Assembly: GCA_016808115.1 (NCBI GenBank)
Contig: JAEQBH010007369.1
Location: forward strand, 145,141-209,140
Length of the DNA: 64,000 nucleotides
From: Tetrastigma voinierianum
Lineage: Eukaryota > Streptophyta > Magnoliopsida > Vitales > Vitaceae
Direction of reading: 5' to 3'
The notes below the pieces were generated by a model. That model had not been told where the DNA came from and searched no databases. It was given only the letters and a program-made list of their open reading frames with translations. Position 1 is the first letter of the stretch; each line of letters opens with the position of its first letter. The translations under genes were made by a program, and so were the position numbers. Shown one piece after another: positions 35,641-49,350 of the stretch.

Positions 35641-35908
35641 TACTTTATATACCAGATTTTAGAGTTCTGTGATTTCGGGACTATATTATTAGTTGTATAT
35701 ATTATCTTACCATGTATAAATGCTAAAGAGTAGGAATCACATTAGTTACCATGTATAGATGCTAAATATTAAGAATCCCAGTTCCATATATAGATGCAAA
35801 AGATTAGATAATCTGGGAGACTAAATGTATGGCATACACTAACGGAATCAAGAGAGGAACTTTTCCAAAATCTCTTTTCGTATTTTTCTGTTATCTAGTA
35901 TTTTGACA
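35641..35908 (+). repeat. Copia 5' LTR
   Basis: It matches the 3' LTR at 54000-54267 and ends TAGTATTTTGACA. It contains three tandem units of 36-38 bases, each with CCATGTATA(G/A)ATGC. The first 40 bases are diverged, so the start is set by length. Confidence 0.75.
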
Positions 35909-35926
35909 TGGTATAAGAGCCAGATT
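35909..35926 (+). promoter_or_regulatory. Copia primer-binding site (initiator tRNA-Met)
   Basis: TGGTATAAGAGCCAGATT follows the LTR end directly. It differs from the canonical TGGTATCAGAGC at one of 12 positions. Confidence 0.85.
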
Positions 35927-36189
35927 CTTGATTTCTGGTTCGTTCGAATAATTTTTTTCTCTTGGATTTGTGGGTTTCTCTTGTTCGACACACTTTGGGT
36001 TCCATCTTGGTGAACCCGGTGTGAATTTATCTTTATTCCCTTGTTCTCGTCATACAACGGGTGTTGGTTCTTGCTCTTATTTCTAGTGCCTTTTAGGTTG
36101 CTGGCTTTTGGTAATTTATAATTTTTCGGCGTTCTGTTTTTGTGTCTTTTCTAACTTCGGTGCAATATATTGTTTTACGATGGGATATT

Positions 36190-36315
36190 CATCTCTGGTT
36201 GCATCATGTCGACCGGATAAGTTGGAATCATTCATGTCGGTTTACTAGTAAAAATTATTCGGCAGGAGTTAGTTCAAATTATTTGTCAAAGGAAAGAATT
36301 GAGGGTCATATTGAT
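36190..36315 (+). pseudogene. Copia gag, N-terminal part before the insertion
   Basis: The plus strand encodes the copia gag start, with 'FTSKNYSA' and a frameshifted helix ending 'GHID' at the insertion point. TTGAT at 36311-36315 is both the last part of the gag frame and the left copy of the target duplication. Confidence 0.6.
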
Positions 36316-39300
36316 TGTCAAATCCCGATCACGATCCATTTGAATGGCGGATCCGAGCCGAAATCGGCGGCGAGACTATATCACGGGAGCTCATTGACAC
36401 ATTTCTTTCGGTGAACTTGTACACATGGTTATCTGAGCAATTCTACCTTAATAACAAAATCATTTTCATATATAAAGAACTACCCGCAGGAGTGGTGTCC
36501 CTCGACATCCCATATACATATACTGAGTCCCTTACTTATACATGTACATTTTTTTCTACAAAACATCAGAGATCAGCGGAAGCAATGCGGTGAGCACCTA
36601 TCTCTGGCCAGCTGCTCTATGCGATGTGGGATATCACATCTTCTATCCTTGTCTTAGCCTGTACCACTGGATTTCGGAACCCAGGGTACTCAGCTTCCAG
36701 CGGTGAACATAAGCATGGACAACCACCTATGGTAATGGATCCACGAACATACGTATCAAATATAAACTTATATTCTTATCGTCTTTTTGCATTGCTATCA
36801 CATGTAAAGCCATTGCGTAACGGCATGCCTCCTGTACATGCTTTTCTGCTTTGTATTCTAGTCTTTGTCATCTTTACTTGCTTATCTCTATCGGTTCTTA
36901 GCACATATGCATTTCTATCATGTGTTCATAGCATGTTCCTCTGTTCATTTAGGTATGTCTATCATATATATTCATATCATATATTTCTTATTCTAGTACT
37001 TATCATTTGAAATTACATTATCTTTCTAATAGTTCATATTACATATCCTATTATGTGCATGTCATATTCTTATACATATATTACTTTCATAGTTTATATA
37101 CCATATACATTTATTTGTACTCTATTTTCATAATTTGTTTCCTTGCTCTGTGATCCTATTATGCAGATTTAACAATTCAAAACCTTCAAATCATTTATGG
37201 ATGATTAATATAAATCTGATACATATATATTTTTATATATAATTAGTCATAGTTCATTGATCATTCAAAAATACACTTTCATTTTTAATATTTATGATCT
37301 CAAATCAATTCAATTATGCTCACAAATTGAGTTCGATTCTGCAATTCAATTGAGTTAATGCGAATCGATTGAGTTATGTAAATCCCGGTCGATTTATGCC
37401 CTTAGCAATTGCTTTATGTCTTCGATACTCACGAGGATGCTCAGTCAAACACGGTCCCTTTGGAAATTGGGGCCGGTATCAAATGGTTTTACCTCTTACC
37501 GCCGATGCGGTCCCAGATTCTTGGTAGTTATAAACAATCAAATAGTGAACCTTCTAAATCTGGTCCAGCGAAGTGTGATGGAGTGACGCATCATACAATG
37601 ATTGCAGTGTTGCTCTTTGAGGTACCATTAGCATACCAATCTATATAATAAATAACTGATTAACACATTATTAAGATTGATCTAACTATAAAAAAATATA
37701 GTACAATATATACGCTTGTATAAACAGTTTATTTTCAATAATCCTTTGAATTTTATATGCAAACATTTCCATGATCACTTTTCTCAAATCAATTAAATCG
37801 ATTGATATCTTTTAGAGCAAACATTGCAAAAACTTGAAGCGAGGAATAGGGTCGGTGAGGTCAAACCCATTCCTTAGTTTGGTTTAAATCTACATTATAA
37901 AATTTATACCATCATTCTTAAATCTATATTAGTTCTCATATTTGTAGCTTCATATTATGGCTATCATATTTCTCTATAATACATATATTCCTATAGTTTT
38001 ATCATGCATCGTTACTCATTCTTATATTCATATATGCTTATCGTTAGGTATCTGGTGCGTTCACATTAACATCTTATATCTTATTAACTTATATCTTCAT
38101 GTACTTTATTATACTATCATATCCTTACCAGCATATACCTATACATTTCTATACTTATCGTTTTACTTTGTGTTTTATCAAATTTGTTCTATCTCTCATA
38201 AGTCACGAACCTAGACTTCTTCTTAAATCTTATAAAGTCTTAACCGTGCCAGCTAATGCATTTTATCCTTTCTTATCGGTTTACCGCATTATAAATGTTA
38301 AACACAGCGGGCGATAAAGATTGACTGAGACTTCGGTACAATATATGCCCGAAGAAATTACGATCGCGGTCTGGTGAGCGTGCTGCCCGCGTAATAGAAG
38401 TGTAGAAACAGCGGGTGCGAGAAGCGATCGTATCGTTGCCCCAAACGCTAATCTTATGCACGTGCCTTGCGTGATAGAAGCGTCATTAGCACTGAGGAGT
38501 CTGGAAGCGCGATCATATATGTCGCATCATTCAATATTATCCGGTCTTAGCGGTCCAGCCACAATTATCGTTTTCTCTGAACTTATCATTTTTATTCTTC
38601 TTCTATATTCCTTTACATATCAAATCTACTTATGTTATTAGTTTTCTTATTCATATATATATTTATTTTCCTTATTTCTAGACCTAATATGAGTTCCACT
38701 TTTATCATATTATGTATGGTTCATCATTCTTCGACTGTTGGATTCCAGCCCAGAATTACAGAACACCGAATCGGAGTTAGGTGAAGGAGATATGATATCA
38801 GAGTTGGAGGTCATGCATAGTCAACCTAGGCGAGGCGGCTGGTAATGAGCTGAGCTGACCTCCGGTAACTTGGTCTATCACCTCAGTCAAACATCTGCTA
38901 CCCTCCTCAGGCATATCAATGTATTCTTGACTCAATGGGCAAACTGTAGAGTCGAGAACCGTCGGGTCGGACGAAGGTTATGACCCGAGTTGGGAGGTCA
39001 TATTGAATTCAAATCGACAGTGGCTGGATTGACGGCTGCGCGGTGACTGAGCTCAGTCCACAACACCTCAGTCTGACATCTAATATCTTCCTCAAGTATA
39101 TGAATGTATTCTTGACTCAATGGGCTTTATGGTCGAGAACACCCCACAGTCGGAGTTCAAACGAAGGAGATATGACCTTCGAGTTGGGAGGGGAGTCGCC
39201 ACTGCGGTCGATCCGCCCGACGAGGGGCGGCTGGGCGACAGAGCTGCACTGAAGTGACGAGCTCAGTATAACACCTCAGTCTGATACTCTGTCCACTCTT

Positions 39301-40883
39301 CCTCAGGCAAATAAGATATATTCTTAGCTCAATGGGCTTTCCATAGAGTCTAAAACCATGAATCGGAGTTCAAGCGAAGGAGATATGACCTTAGAAGTTG
39401 GAGGTCATCACGCGGTCCGATCTTGACGAGCTGGCTGGGCCCGACGAGCTGCACTGGAAGTGACGAGCTCAGTCTAACACCTTGTCTGACATCTAAAATC
39501 CTCCTCAGGTATATGGATGGATTCTTGACTCAATGGGCTTTCCATAGGTCAGAACACCCGAATCGGAGTTCAAGCGAAGAGATATGACCTTAGAGTTTGG
39601 AGGTCATAAGTAGAAATCCAGCCCACTTACGACGGTGGCTGCGAGACTGACGACCTCGGGATCTGACGACCCTACGGGACGACAGCCTCTACGGGACTGA
39701 CAGTAGCTAGGACACAGCGACCTTCACGGGGACTGGCGGCCTCTGGGGCCGACCTCCTCTGAGGACTGGCAGCCTCACGATTACTGTGACCTCTACAGGG
39801 CTGACCTCATGGATGACTCGCACCGTTTAATTTGTTGATAAAAAAGACCATATAACCCAGTCTCTGAGTCCGAATTAAGAAATTCAAAAGTTTAACATCA
39901 AGTTCATTGATGTGGCTACAATTTCACAGAAGGACTTACTTCCAAATTCTCTTTATTTCTGATCCAAAAACCCATTCTAAGGTCCGGCTAGTTGACCAGA
40001 GATTAGCGAAGCCGACCGGCCAGGATTTAGATGGGCTGACCTCGATAAAGAGGACTATAACTTAGTCTACAGGGTACAAATAGAGAGAAATTCAAAAGCC
40101 TAACATCAAGTTAATTGATGTGGCTGAATTTATCGAAGGACTTGCTTCCAGATTCCCTTTACTTCTGACCTAAAAACTCCGTTCTAAGATGCATTTCACG
40201 CATATGATCAAAAATAGAAATTTTCTTGGTTCAACTGCAACTAGACCCTTCCTAAAGCACGTATCTAGAATCCTTAGAGCTCTTCTCAGCCAATCCTGTA
40301 GTAAGTTGGGAGTTTCCGACCCAAGACATGTATCCATGTATTCAAATTTATTAGTTCCATACCCCCGAGACATGTGTATTAAATACGAATATTCGCGATT
40401 CATTGCACATGATCTTATAACTTTCCTTTTTCACTTCTTTTCTTTTCTCTTCTTCTTAACTACTTAGTTTGCTCTCTTCTCTCTCTAGAGACCCGAAATG
40501 AGATATTTCTTTTTGGTCTTCTCCTTGACCTGATCTTATCACTTTTTATTTCACTTTCGAGAGAGGAAACTTATCCCTCTTTCCTTCAAAGTCACTTGTC
40601 TCTTCCACAATTTTCTTCCTTATTTTATTCTAATATCTTTCTTTTATTACTCTTTGGTCCTCCTTTCAGTTTTATTCTCTATTCAATTTATCAAAATCCT
40701 ACTTTGACATATGAACTTATTATATTATGACCCTTGGGTCATGAATTTAGTAATTTAGTAATTTACCCTTAATTGTTGTATTAATTCCGATTATTGCTTA
40801 TTTTATTCCGGATAAATATACTTTTACTTTTATTATACCCTAAACATGTCCGAAAACTGCTAGGGTATATTTCGGGGTGTTAC
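36316..40883 (-). mobile_element. Solo LTR of family B (copy 2), 4.57 kb, perfect target duplication
   Basis: The block starts TGTCAAATCCCG and ends CGGGGTGTTACA. TTGAT flanks it on both sides (36311-36315 and 40884-40888). On the minus strand it begins TGTAACACCCCG, a common start of plant Ty3/gypsy LTRs, which suggests minus orientation. No gag or pol motif is inside. It interrupts the copia gag, which continues in frame at 40884. A shorter copy of the same LTR is at 2943-5856. Confidence 0.87.
38740..39640 (-). repeat. Tandem array of about 180-210-base units in LTR B
   Basis: Five units start near 38745, 38930, 39118, 39329 and 39532. They share CTCAATGGGCTTTCCATAG, GAACACC, CGGAGTT and GAAGGAGATATGACC-like blocks. 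Copy 1 of this LTR has three units. Confidence 0.8.
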
Positions 40884-42098
40884 ATTGATGGGAGTGTTCC
40901 CGCACCTCAAGGTGTCGAGGCTTTGTCTAAGTAGAAATTCGCAATGCTCGGTTATGACTTGGCTCCTTAGCTCAGTTGAGCCTCACCTTGTTCTCAATCG
41001 AGGAGCCTTATAAAGCTATTTGCTACTATGTGGACTTATGCTTAACACGGTTTCAATGGGTGACTCTGCTAAAACAATTTCATTTAGAGTATGAGATAGC
41101 TAATTTCACCTGAGGCGGTCTTTCGATTGAGGAATATTTTTAGTTTTCAAAATCCTTTGGGTTATTTATTGCGACATTGTTTATACTAATGTTCATTCTT
41201 GACTCTCTTGTCACGAGAGCTAGATACCACCCGACAAAGCGAGATCAATTCTTAATGAAATTCTGACTTGACTTGCCCCAGAATTACGCGTTCTAATATG
41301 ATGAGCGAGTCATCCTATCCCATCTTTGGATGCTTGTTTGATGAACTTCTTAGTAGGGAGCGATTGTATAGTTACCATTTTGCCATGGAACATCGGGCTA
41401 CTATTAGTACTTTTTGTTTCTATGAAAACCTTGTAGCACGGGGAGACATACGGGTAGAGACATGCGTGTTGTCTAGTGCTTTAGTTGTAAAGCTTTTGGC
41501 CATATTGCTCGGGATTGTCCCGAGAGTTACATAAGCTATTAAGAAAGAAGAAGCGGGGTCATATCATATCTGCTTATCCCGATTCGTCTGAAGGAAGCGA
41601 GAGTGCATATCATGCCTCGGCTCTTTGCTTCTAGTTACAACTGCATTACCCATTTGCCTCGCACATTATTCTCTTCCTGGCTCCCTCTGATATATGAAAC
41701 TGAACACACTTTCATCTGAATGAGTAAACGGATGATCCTTTTCTGCCTTTCTTGCTTTTGGGCTCTCGGGTAATCCCATACAAGTTTCTTAAGCCATGGT
41801 ATTTTGACTCCGGGAGCCTCTAACCATATGATATCACGGGTTGTTCCTCTTTCGATATAAAGAAATTATGATCGTCGAAAATTAACTGCCGTGTGGCGGC
41901 TCTGCATGAAGTGTTGTTAGTGATCTTTCCTCTTCCTTAATTGATGTTTTGTATCTCTGACCTCTCCCGCAGATCTTATTTTATTTGGTCGATTGGTTGA
42001 AGTAACAATTGTGTCCATTTCTCGGAATCTGGTTGTGATGTGCGGGATCAAGTCTTCGAAGGCGGATAATTCGCGAAGGGGCACAAAGTGGGGCGACT
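40884..42098 (+). pseudogene. Copia gag (rest) and protease region
   Basis: The gag frame resumes at the right TTGAT copy. The stretch at about 41230-41350 matches copia gag helices ('MMSESSYP' and 'LDELLSRERL' in shifted frames). A retroviral-type zinc knuckle is at 41477-41518: CFSCKAFGHIARDC, a perfect CX2CX4HX4C. From about 41880 to 42098 the region that precedes the pre-integrase domain is recognisable up to a codon cut by the gypsy insertion (CGACT at 42094-42098). Indels break the frame repeatedly, and the protease active site was not identified. Confidence 0.75.
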
Positions 42099-44003
42099 TG
42101 CCGGCGCTTCCCAAAACCGGGTCAGGTGACTACCGTCGGCTTCGGAAACACTCGTGAATGTCGGGTATTACGACATCTCTCCATAATCAGATAGAATCTC
42201 CTTTGCATACGAGAAGCTCTACCGAACAAACTTTATCCCAAACAGTTCAATATGACATATATATAGATAAAGCAGTCACTTGGGCCTAAACCAATATAAA
42301 TCCAATTAAATCCAACTATATCTAATATTTCAAGAGGTAATAAAATTATCCTTATACATCATGTCTCCGAACTTATGAAGTTATAATACATGTGTACATA
42401 ACAAAGCAACCCGCAATAAACTTTCTTCTAAAACGACCTCTAAGATGAGTCGTCTCCTTGAGCAGCTCCATGCAGAAAATAATATCCCTCGGCGGGAATT
42501 GTTGTCTTTCGATAGTGGAATCGCTTTCAAAATGGGTTCTCTCGTTTAAGTCGTATCACGATGCTCGATGAAACGCCATTGAGTGCATCGATTACTTGAA
42601 TATCTACATGATCAACTCATACCACGAGTCCTCGCGACTCCTCACACTTGCCTAAGCCCGTGAGAGGCATAATTTTCAGAAACAAAGATATTTGTTTTTT
42701 AATTATGGACAACCCTCGATATAAGTATTGGACCGACCGATGATCTATTTGATGACCCTCCGATGTATATCAATTGGGCCCGGTCGAAGCGTTGATATTT
42801 TATAGCCAGGACTCACCCTTAGATAATTGTGTGTATTATTAATCAACCCTCCAAACCACTCTCTCCCGATAGACCACTCCATGCACTCCTCCCCATCGTT
42901 CTAGGTGCCCAGAATTGCATATGGAATGCATGATGTCAATTCATTAATTATATAACACATGTAATATAATCATCTGCCTTACCACTTTAATTTAAATCAC
43001 ACAAACATGTCATATAATTTCACAATCCATTACATCAAAAATTAACAGCTCCACATGGTCTAATGATCAAACCACGAGCAATTCGACTTGAATTACTCGA
43101 CCAAACACGTTTCACAAAAATTTATTTCGTGTCACTATTCATGTGAGCAATTAAAACCCTCGGGGTTCTTTGTTCACATCAAACCTCTAATATCGGTTGC
43201 ACTTTGTGAACCCGAAAGCCATAGCCATTTCGGCCTCATACATCAATACATGATTTAATTCACAAATTTTCGATCAACAGCTAGCGACCCATGAGTCGAT
43301 CCTGGTACGATGGAACAAAACCACTTTTATGATTCGGTTAAGATTTGGGACCCAATCAAGCAGCAGTTTAAGGCCTCGAGCCGACGGCTCGCAAACGCCA
43401 AGCAAAATTATGCAAAACCAAGTGAGATAAATCCACTATCGCGGGTTTGTAGCTCAGAAACCAGAATACGCTACGTTGCCTCGCGGCGTAGAGCGACTTT
43501 CCTTCTTTAACAGGAAGAGATCGTGATCCGTCGCGGGATCTTGCGAAGGAAAACCCTCCACTCTCGTTAAAACTCAAACCATCCAAGCCACTGTTCATTT
43601 CTGGTTCTCCCCCCACATTTTGGTTTGCAATTGAAGGAGACAACACTATGCATGTTTTGTTTTATTCATTAAAATTCGTAAATTCCATACATGTCATAAC
43701 ACAGGTACATTGTGGCATAATCTAGGCGTCATTTATAATTTCTCTCATGCAACATGTAACATGCCATGTTATAGGCGACTTTATCGCTCGTTCGTTCTGA
43801 CACCGTGCTCGATGCTTCGAAGCGTGTAAATTCAATGCATCTCGGAATTGAATGAAATTAGAGCGTGTTAGCTAGATTCGCGAGGCAATTCCAGCAGTGA
43901 AATCCATTTCATCATCCGAGATCTGAAGAATAAATTTTGGATTTTTGGTAAATTACAATTTTGCCCTTGTTACTTGAAAATTGGAATTTTCTCACAGTCT
44001 TAA
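42099..44003 (-). repeat. Gypsy 3' LTR (family A)
   Basis: It shares blocks with 49351-51255 and, in reverse, with 999-2940: the CGGAAACACTCGTGAATGTC block near its end, the degenerate GTCCA array, GCATATGGAATGCATGATG near 42920 and the ATCCGAGATCTGA block near 43915. The start TGTAAG has decayed to TTTAAG-like on the minus strand at 44003. Confidence 0.8.
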
Positions 44004-47000
44004 ATTCTCTCCTTAAAGGAATTTCGTCAGAGTGCAGGCAATCATGATCGCCACATCGTATGCTGACGTCGCTCCATTATCTGTATAAGCTAGTCGTTTA
44101 AATAAGCGGTAAACCACATACCTTAAATAAAAAGCGAGAAGGGATAGGTGGCGAAAAATAGTATCACTGCTCCCACGTTGACTCCACCACTCGTAGTCTT
44201 GTGGCCGCGCGCCAGCTGGTACCGCGATGCTTACGTCGTAAAAACGTCGCGCCTCAAATCTGCGGCGTCGCGCGAAGGTCGTTGTCATCAGCCTCAATCT
44301 GTCCCCAGTAAGCCACGCCATTTGGATCGGGTATACTTCGAGCATGGAGGCGTGAGCCGCCGGCGATCATGGCCGATGCGCTATAGTGCCTACCCTCTCC
44401 GAGTATCACCGAAGGCGTGAAGCCTCGTGATAGCTTCGCGCTTAGGGCGACCACACTCCTCTCTTGGCATCACCTTGAAAGGCGTGATCTAACCTCGAAC
44501 TCTACAAGGGTCGGCGTCGCACATCCGCATAACTCTTGCCGGCTCCCGGTCGTGAGGAAAGGCGTGCATTATCAAGCTCACCTTCACCACGGAGGTGTCT
44601 CTAGTGCGTCGAGACCGGTGTAGATTCTCACCTCGTCCAACTTATAGCGGTAAATCAGAAGCACCTCCGCTGCAGTGCCCTCTGTACTGGTATATCTGCC
44701 TTGCAAATAGCTGACATTTGTAAGTAGATTCCACTAAGGGCAAGTCTCTTCCCAGCTACCCTTATGATCCGGGATGCATGCTTGTGGCATGTCCTCTAAC
44801 ACACATATAGTCCTCTCGGGTGACCATGCAATACGAGGGTGAAAACTGTACTCGCAGTCCGTGGTATTGCCCATGGCCTTTTGGAAACTCTTCCAAAAAT
44901 GCGTAAATATCGAGGTCCACTGATCGACACTACTAGATCACGGTACTTCATGTAGCTGACTATCTCTCGAATATACAGCCCAGCGAGTCTCTCAGTGTGA
45001 AGGAATTCATCCGCACGGCTGAAAATGTCTTAGGCCCCGTTAAGCGGTCCACTATACCATAACGCATGTCTCTGCGGTCATCAGCCAGCAAATTAGTGAA
45101 ATCAATAAATAGCGATGTTCCCACTTCCACTCGACCACTCCAGCTGGTGGAGCGCCTGCTGGCTCCGGTGCTCGTATAACACAGCGGCGCGGGGCATCGG
45201 CGCCTGAAAGTCCGTGCGTATGCCCGTCCGCTTCCTCACAATAATACTGCTTTGGCGAAGATCCTGATACATCTTAGTACCCACTCGGATACTGTATTCG
45301 AGAGCATTGAAACTCACGAGAATCTCCTCTCTCGAGTCGATCGAATAGGAACTACACGTCCTCTATACCAAAGACTACCATCCCAGTGGGCGGTCAGTCC
45401 TCAAATCCTATACTGTATCTGATCACTGATGAATGGCTATCTGCTGCGTCGCTGCGTTTGGGAGCTCAATCCCTGCTGCTCAATAGAGACGGTGTGGCCA
45501 CTAAACTCCCAGCGTGCACAGTCGCTGCATTTGTCACGTGGCTTGTCCCGATCACAGAGGCGTCGCCCTCCCGGGAAGCTATACTAGCCAACACTCCCGT
45601 GACTTCCGATTGAGTGCGTCAGCCACCATTGCCACGGGATGGTGACACAGTGAAGTCTCCTTTAGGAACTCCATCCATACTGCGTTGCCTCATGTTGAGG
45701 TCACATTTGCGTGAAAATATACTTAGGACTTTTATGATGCGAGTACACGAACTCCTGCCGCCAAGTAGTGGCGCCGTCTTGAGCGAGACTGCGGCCTTGA
45801 CTCCGCGTCTTCTGTGGGGTAATTACGCTCTGATTATCGGCCAGCGGGAACCATAAGCTACCACTCCAGGCGCATCAAAGCACATCCCTCCGGCTTTCGA
45901 GGCATCACAATACTGTACCTGTCCATAAGTCTCGAAGTAAAGTGATAAATAATCTCCTCTATTCGGACTCTCCGTAATATCCGATATTTCAGCCTCACCG
46001 GATCATATATCATAAGTCTGCTATTCAGGAATCCTGATGAATCTCTGTAATACCCGACCCGATCGAAACTAAATATCTTCCGGCCGGCTTTGGTCTCTTC
46101 TACAACTCATCCACGACCTCGACCTTCTTTTGGATTCCATGACCGCGCTGATCTTTGACACCGCATTAATCTAAAAATCTCACGCCAGTAAAAACAAAAC
46201 TCGCGCCACTGAACTTGGCGTCACGATGATGGTCTCGGCGAGCTATAACACGATCTAGAAGTGGTACTCATTATCCCTGCGGTAGGAGTAGGTGAATATC
46301 ATCCACGAAGACTACGACAAAGCCCGACCTAGATGAGGTTGGAACACCCTATGCATGAGATCCATGAATCTTTCTTGCTTTGTTGTCAATCCAAGGGGCA
46401 TCACTTTGTAAACTCAAAGTACCCTAATCCTATGGCCCATCACCAGGGATATCTATCTCCACAACCCTCTCGGTGATAAGTAGTGGTCTGAAAGGTATCT
46501 TGGCGGGTGAACTGTGACTCCTCTTCAAGCGATCGACCGTCGTCGATCCTCGGTAATGGTCACCCAGATTCGCCGGTGTTACTGTTGGTATCGATAATCA
46601 ATGCGATCTGAAGGGTCAACATCGCTGTAGCCATGAACAAAGCCGGAGCGTGATGGTGAAGTGTTGATCACAATGAACCCCTTTGTCCGATGGCTCTATG
46701 GCTAGACTACGAGTTCACGTAACTCAAGCTGATTGCCATCTATCGCGATCATAGAGATGGGTGAAATACCAAGGAGTGTAACTTCGATCACGAAGTCTAC
46801 TACCCTGCAATAGATGATCAGGTAGCTCATCTGGAAAACATCCACATACTTCTTTTACTACTCGGTAGATCTGAAGTGAGTTTCTCCTCGTCCTCTAGAG
46901 GTAAAGGCTGCTTCATGACTAAGCTAGCTGTCACGACACCTAGACTCATTATGCATGCGGGGCCAAAGTGCTCCGTACCCATCCCTGAAATACCTGCAGA

Positions 47001-49350
47001 GGTACGTCACGTGTGGGTGGTAACTATCTGGCTCCCTGATCGATACTTGTATGGGTGTCAGTGTGGTTACTAGGATGACGTGGTCCCCAGCGTGTGTGAT
47101 CCATAGGTCACCATGAGTAGGTCAAAGTCCCAACTGCCAACCACGACATATCATCCTATTCTGTGCCTAAATGCAGAGCTCTACCACATACAAAAGGCTC
47201 CTCCTAAGGTCTAAAGCCTCACAAGTAGCTCTAAACAGAAGGGCCCCGACTCTCGCCCATCTTTGCTCTGCTCGTCTAAGGTAACAGGCCTCTCACATCT
47301 CTCTCTCTATGGTCGGGGTATCGACCATGGAGTCCATATCTGTAGGCGAAGTCCTACAATTTTGATCGATCAGACAACCCGACCATCCTGAATCTCTAGC
47401 CTTGGCCATTATGCGCCTTTGCAATCATCGTGAATGGGGCTAGCTCGTGAACTGGCCACATAATCCACATCACCGTCATCACCCCACAAGCATTTCTGGG
47501 GCCTCCTGACCGCCGCGTACTCATGATGTCACGGAAAATGCACCATGACGAAACCAAGAGCTACTGCCATGTCAGCCTAAGATCACCGGGGTGCCACCCA
47601 TTCACATCGCGGGCCTCGCGCCTCTAAATTAGACCTTATTGACTGATCTGTGCATCGGAGGTAATCTCGTGGACTCTGCTCACCTTCTCAGTTATAAACA
47701 ATGGTTTGCCTGTCCGGATCTCTCCTCCCCACAATGAATGTCGGAGGATGAGTATTTAAAACCTCTGGGAGATTTTCAGGATAGCCTAAACTCACCACTA
47801 TCAGTACCATTGCTCATAGTTGCCATGACCTCCATTACCTCTACAAATGCCTGTTGATCAAATATTGGTGGTTGGTGAATCTTGGTGGTGTGCGACCGTC
47901 TACCCGCTGGATTATCTACTCTGCGATCGCAGTCATAAAATAGCCATTCACCATGATTCGAATGGCGGGTTAAATCGATCACGATATCTACAATGCATAA
48001 ACACGACGAGGTGCCATTCATGCTGAATATACAGATTCATATTCTATCCTGCGTTTAGTACCATTCTGAGACAAGTCGTTCACATGTCGAATCATTTTAT
48101 TCACAAAAATTTGTACCGAAAATTCATTTTCAATTTTGATACCATTTTATTTAATTAAAAATTTTTTTTTTTCGAAACTTTTTGTGATGAACAGTGTTCA
48201 TGGTAATTATGACAGGTGCCAGTGACCCAGAACGATATTGGAGTCAAAAACTGGCGGAGTGCTCAATATGCCTGACCATAGCTCAAACGCGCCCCGCGGT
48301 ACGCCCGAGGCCACGCAGCGGCGTGGGTGTAGATAATTAGTGCGGTCGTGTTGCAGCGCTGCTGTGCGCCATGCCTTTGGCTGTGCCATGGCGCTGCCAT
48401 GCCCCGTGCCGATGCGCTGCGGCGCCGGGGCCACTGCTGGCGCCCGGCGCTGCGCGATCGTCGTGGGCGCCCGATTGCCCGGCGCCCTAGCCCCTTGGTC
48501 TGATACACTCTGTGCCGTTGTCTGAATGCCCAACCTTTCAAGCGGCCAGTGATCCGCAATCGGCCAGTATTGCGTTTAGCTCCGCCCTCGAGACTCCTTC
48601 TGCAATACAACTTCCTCCCGCTCACACGAGGAACGATACAATTTCCTATTCTGACTGATTCTAAGCGAAGCCCACACACTTCCTTTTGACTAATCTCATC
48701 CTCATTGTATCAAAATGATTCCCTCTCCTCTGGCTTTGAAATTTAGGCGATAGTCAGTCGGTTTACCATTTTTCATTATATATATTTTCCATTTATTTAC
48801 AACTAGAAAAAACACCAAAATATTTGCCTATATTTTTCTCATTTCAGGAATACCGAATAAATTTATAAAATTTAGCGCCATTCATTTTCTTAGGTTTTAC
48901 ACATTCTGCAGCCTTGAAGTGTGATTTTCTTCATCTTTTTTTTTTTTCAGGAACACTATAAGTGCCTTCATTCTTTACTTTACCATGCATTAACGAATCA
49001 TCATACATCAAAAAAATTTATTAAAATTTTATTTCATTATTCTATAAACCAAATAAATTAATAAATTTATTTAATTTATTCATACCAGTTTTACAAATTG
49101 TAGAACTCGAAACTTTCAACATCTTATGGTGATCACTAGCACACAAACCATCATAAGCCATACAACATGCATACCATCTTGCATGACAATTATTGAATCA
49201 CACAAACACACAGGCACAGCATGCGGTGTCTTGAGTTTTGTCAGTGATTTCTGGTAATCCTCATACACAACATCAGTACTCAGGTGGTGTTGGATACCCA
49301 AACCAGAGCTCCTAGGTATTTAGTATACACAGGCTCAATCTCAAAATTTG
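44004..49350 (-). pseudogene. Gypsy gag-pol, heavily frameshifted
   Basis: The pol order fits the minus strand. The reverse transcriptase catalytic box is encoded at 46295-46309 (FVDDI) with 'FVVV' before it, and upstream at 46385-46404 the 'PLGL' segment that precedes it in Ty3 enzymes, followed by 'FMDLMHRVFQPHL'. The integrase C-terminal part is suggested near 44650-44760 by a 'WEE..PLVE' block and a following Cys/Arg-rich stretch. The frame starting at 48021 (with 'QQAFVEVMEVMA') is at the place of gag. No frame longer than about 140 codons survives, and several of the longest frames (48263-48679, 44013-44345) are GC-rich artefacts rather than protein. It is inactive. Confidence 0.75.

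Noticed and set aside
44013..45856. GC-rich frames of 65-110 codons as new cellular genes
   Set aside because: They fall between two matching LTRs in a region with Ty3-type pol motifs, overlap on both strands and have no cellular-gene features such as splice sites.
48207..48679. GC-rich frames of 108 and 138 codons on the minus strand
   Set aside because: Rich in Arg, Ala, Gly and Pro with alternative frames open at the same place; no gag motif. Treated as decayed gypsy leader or gag sequence.
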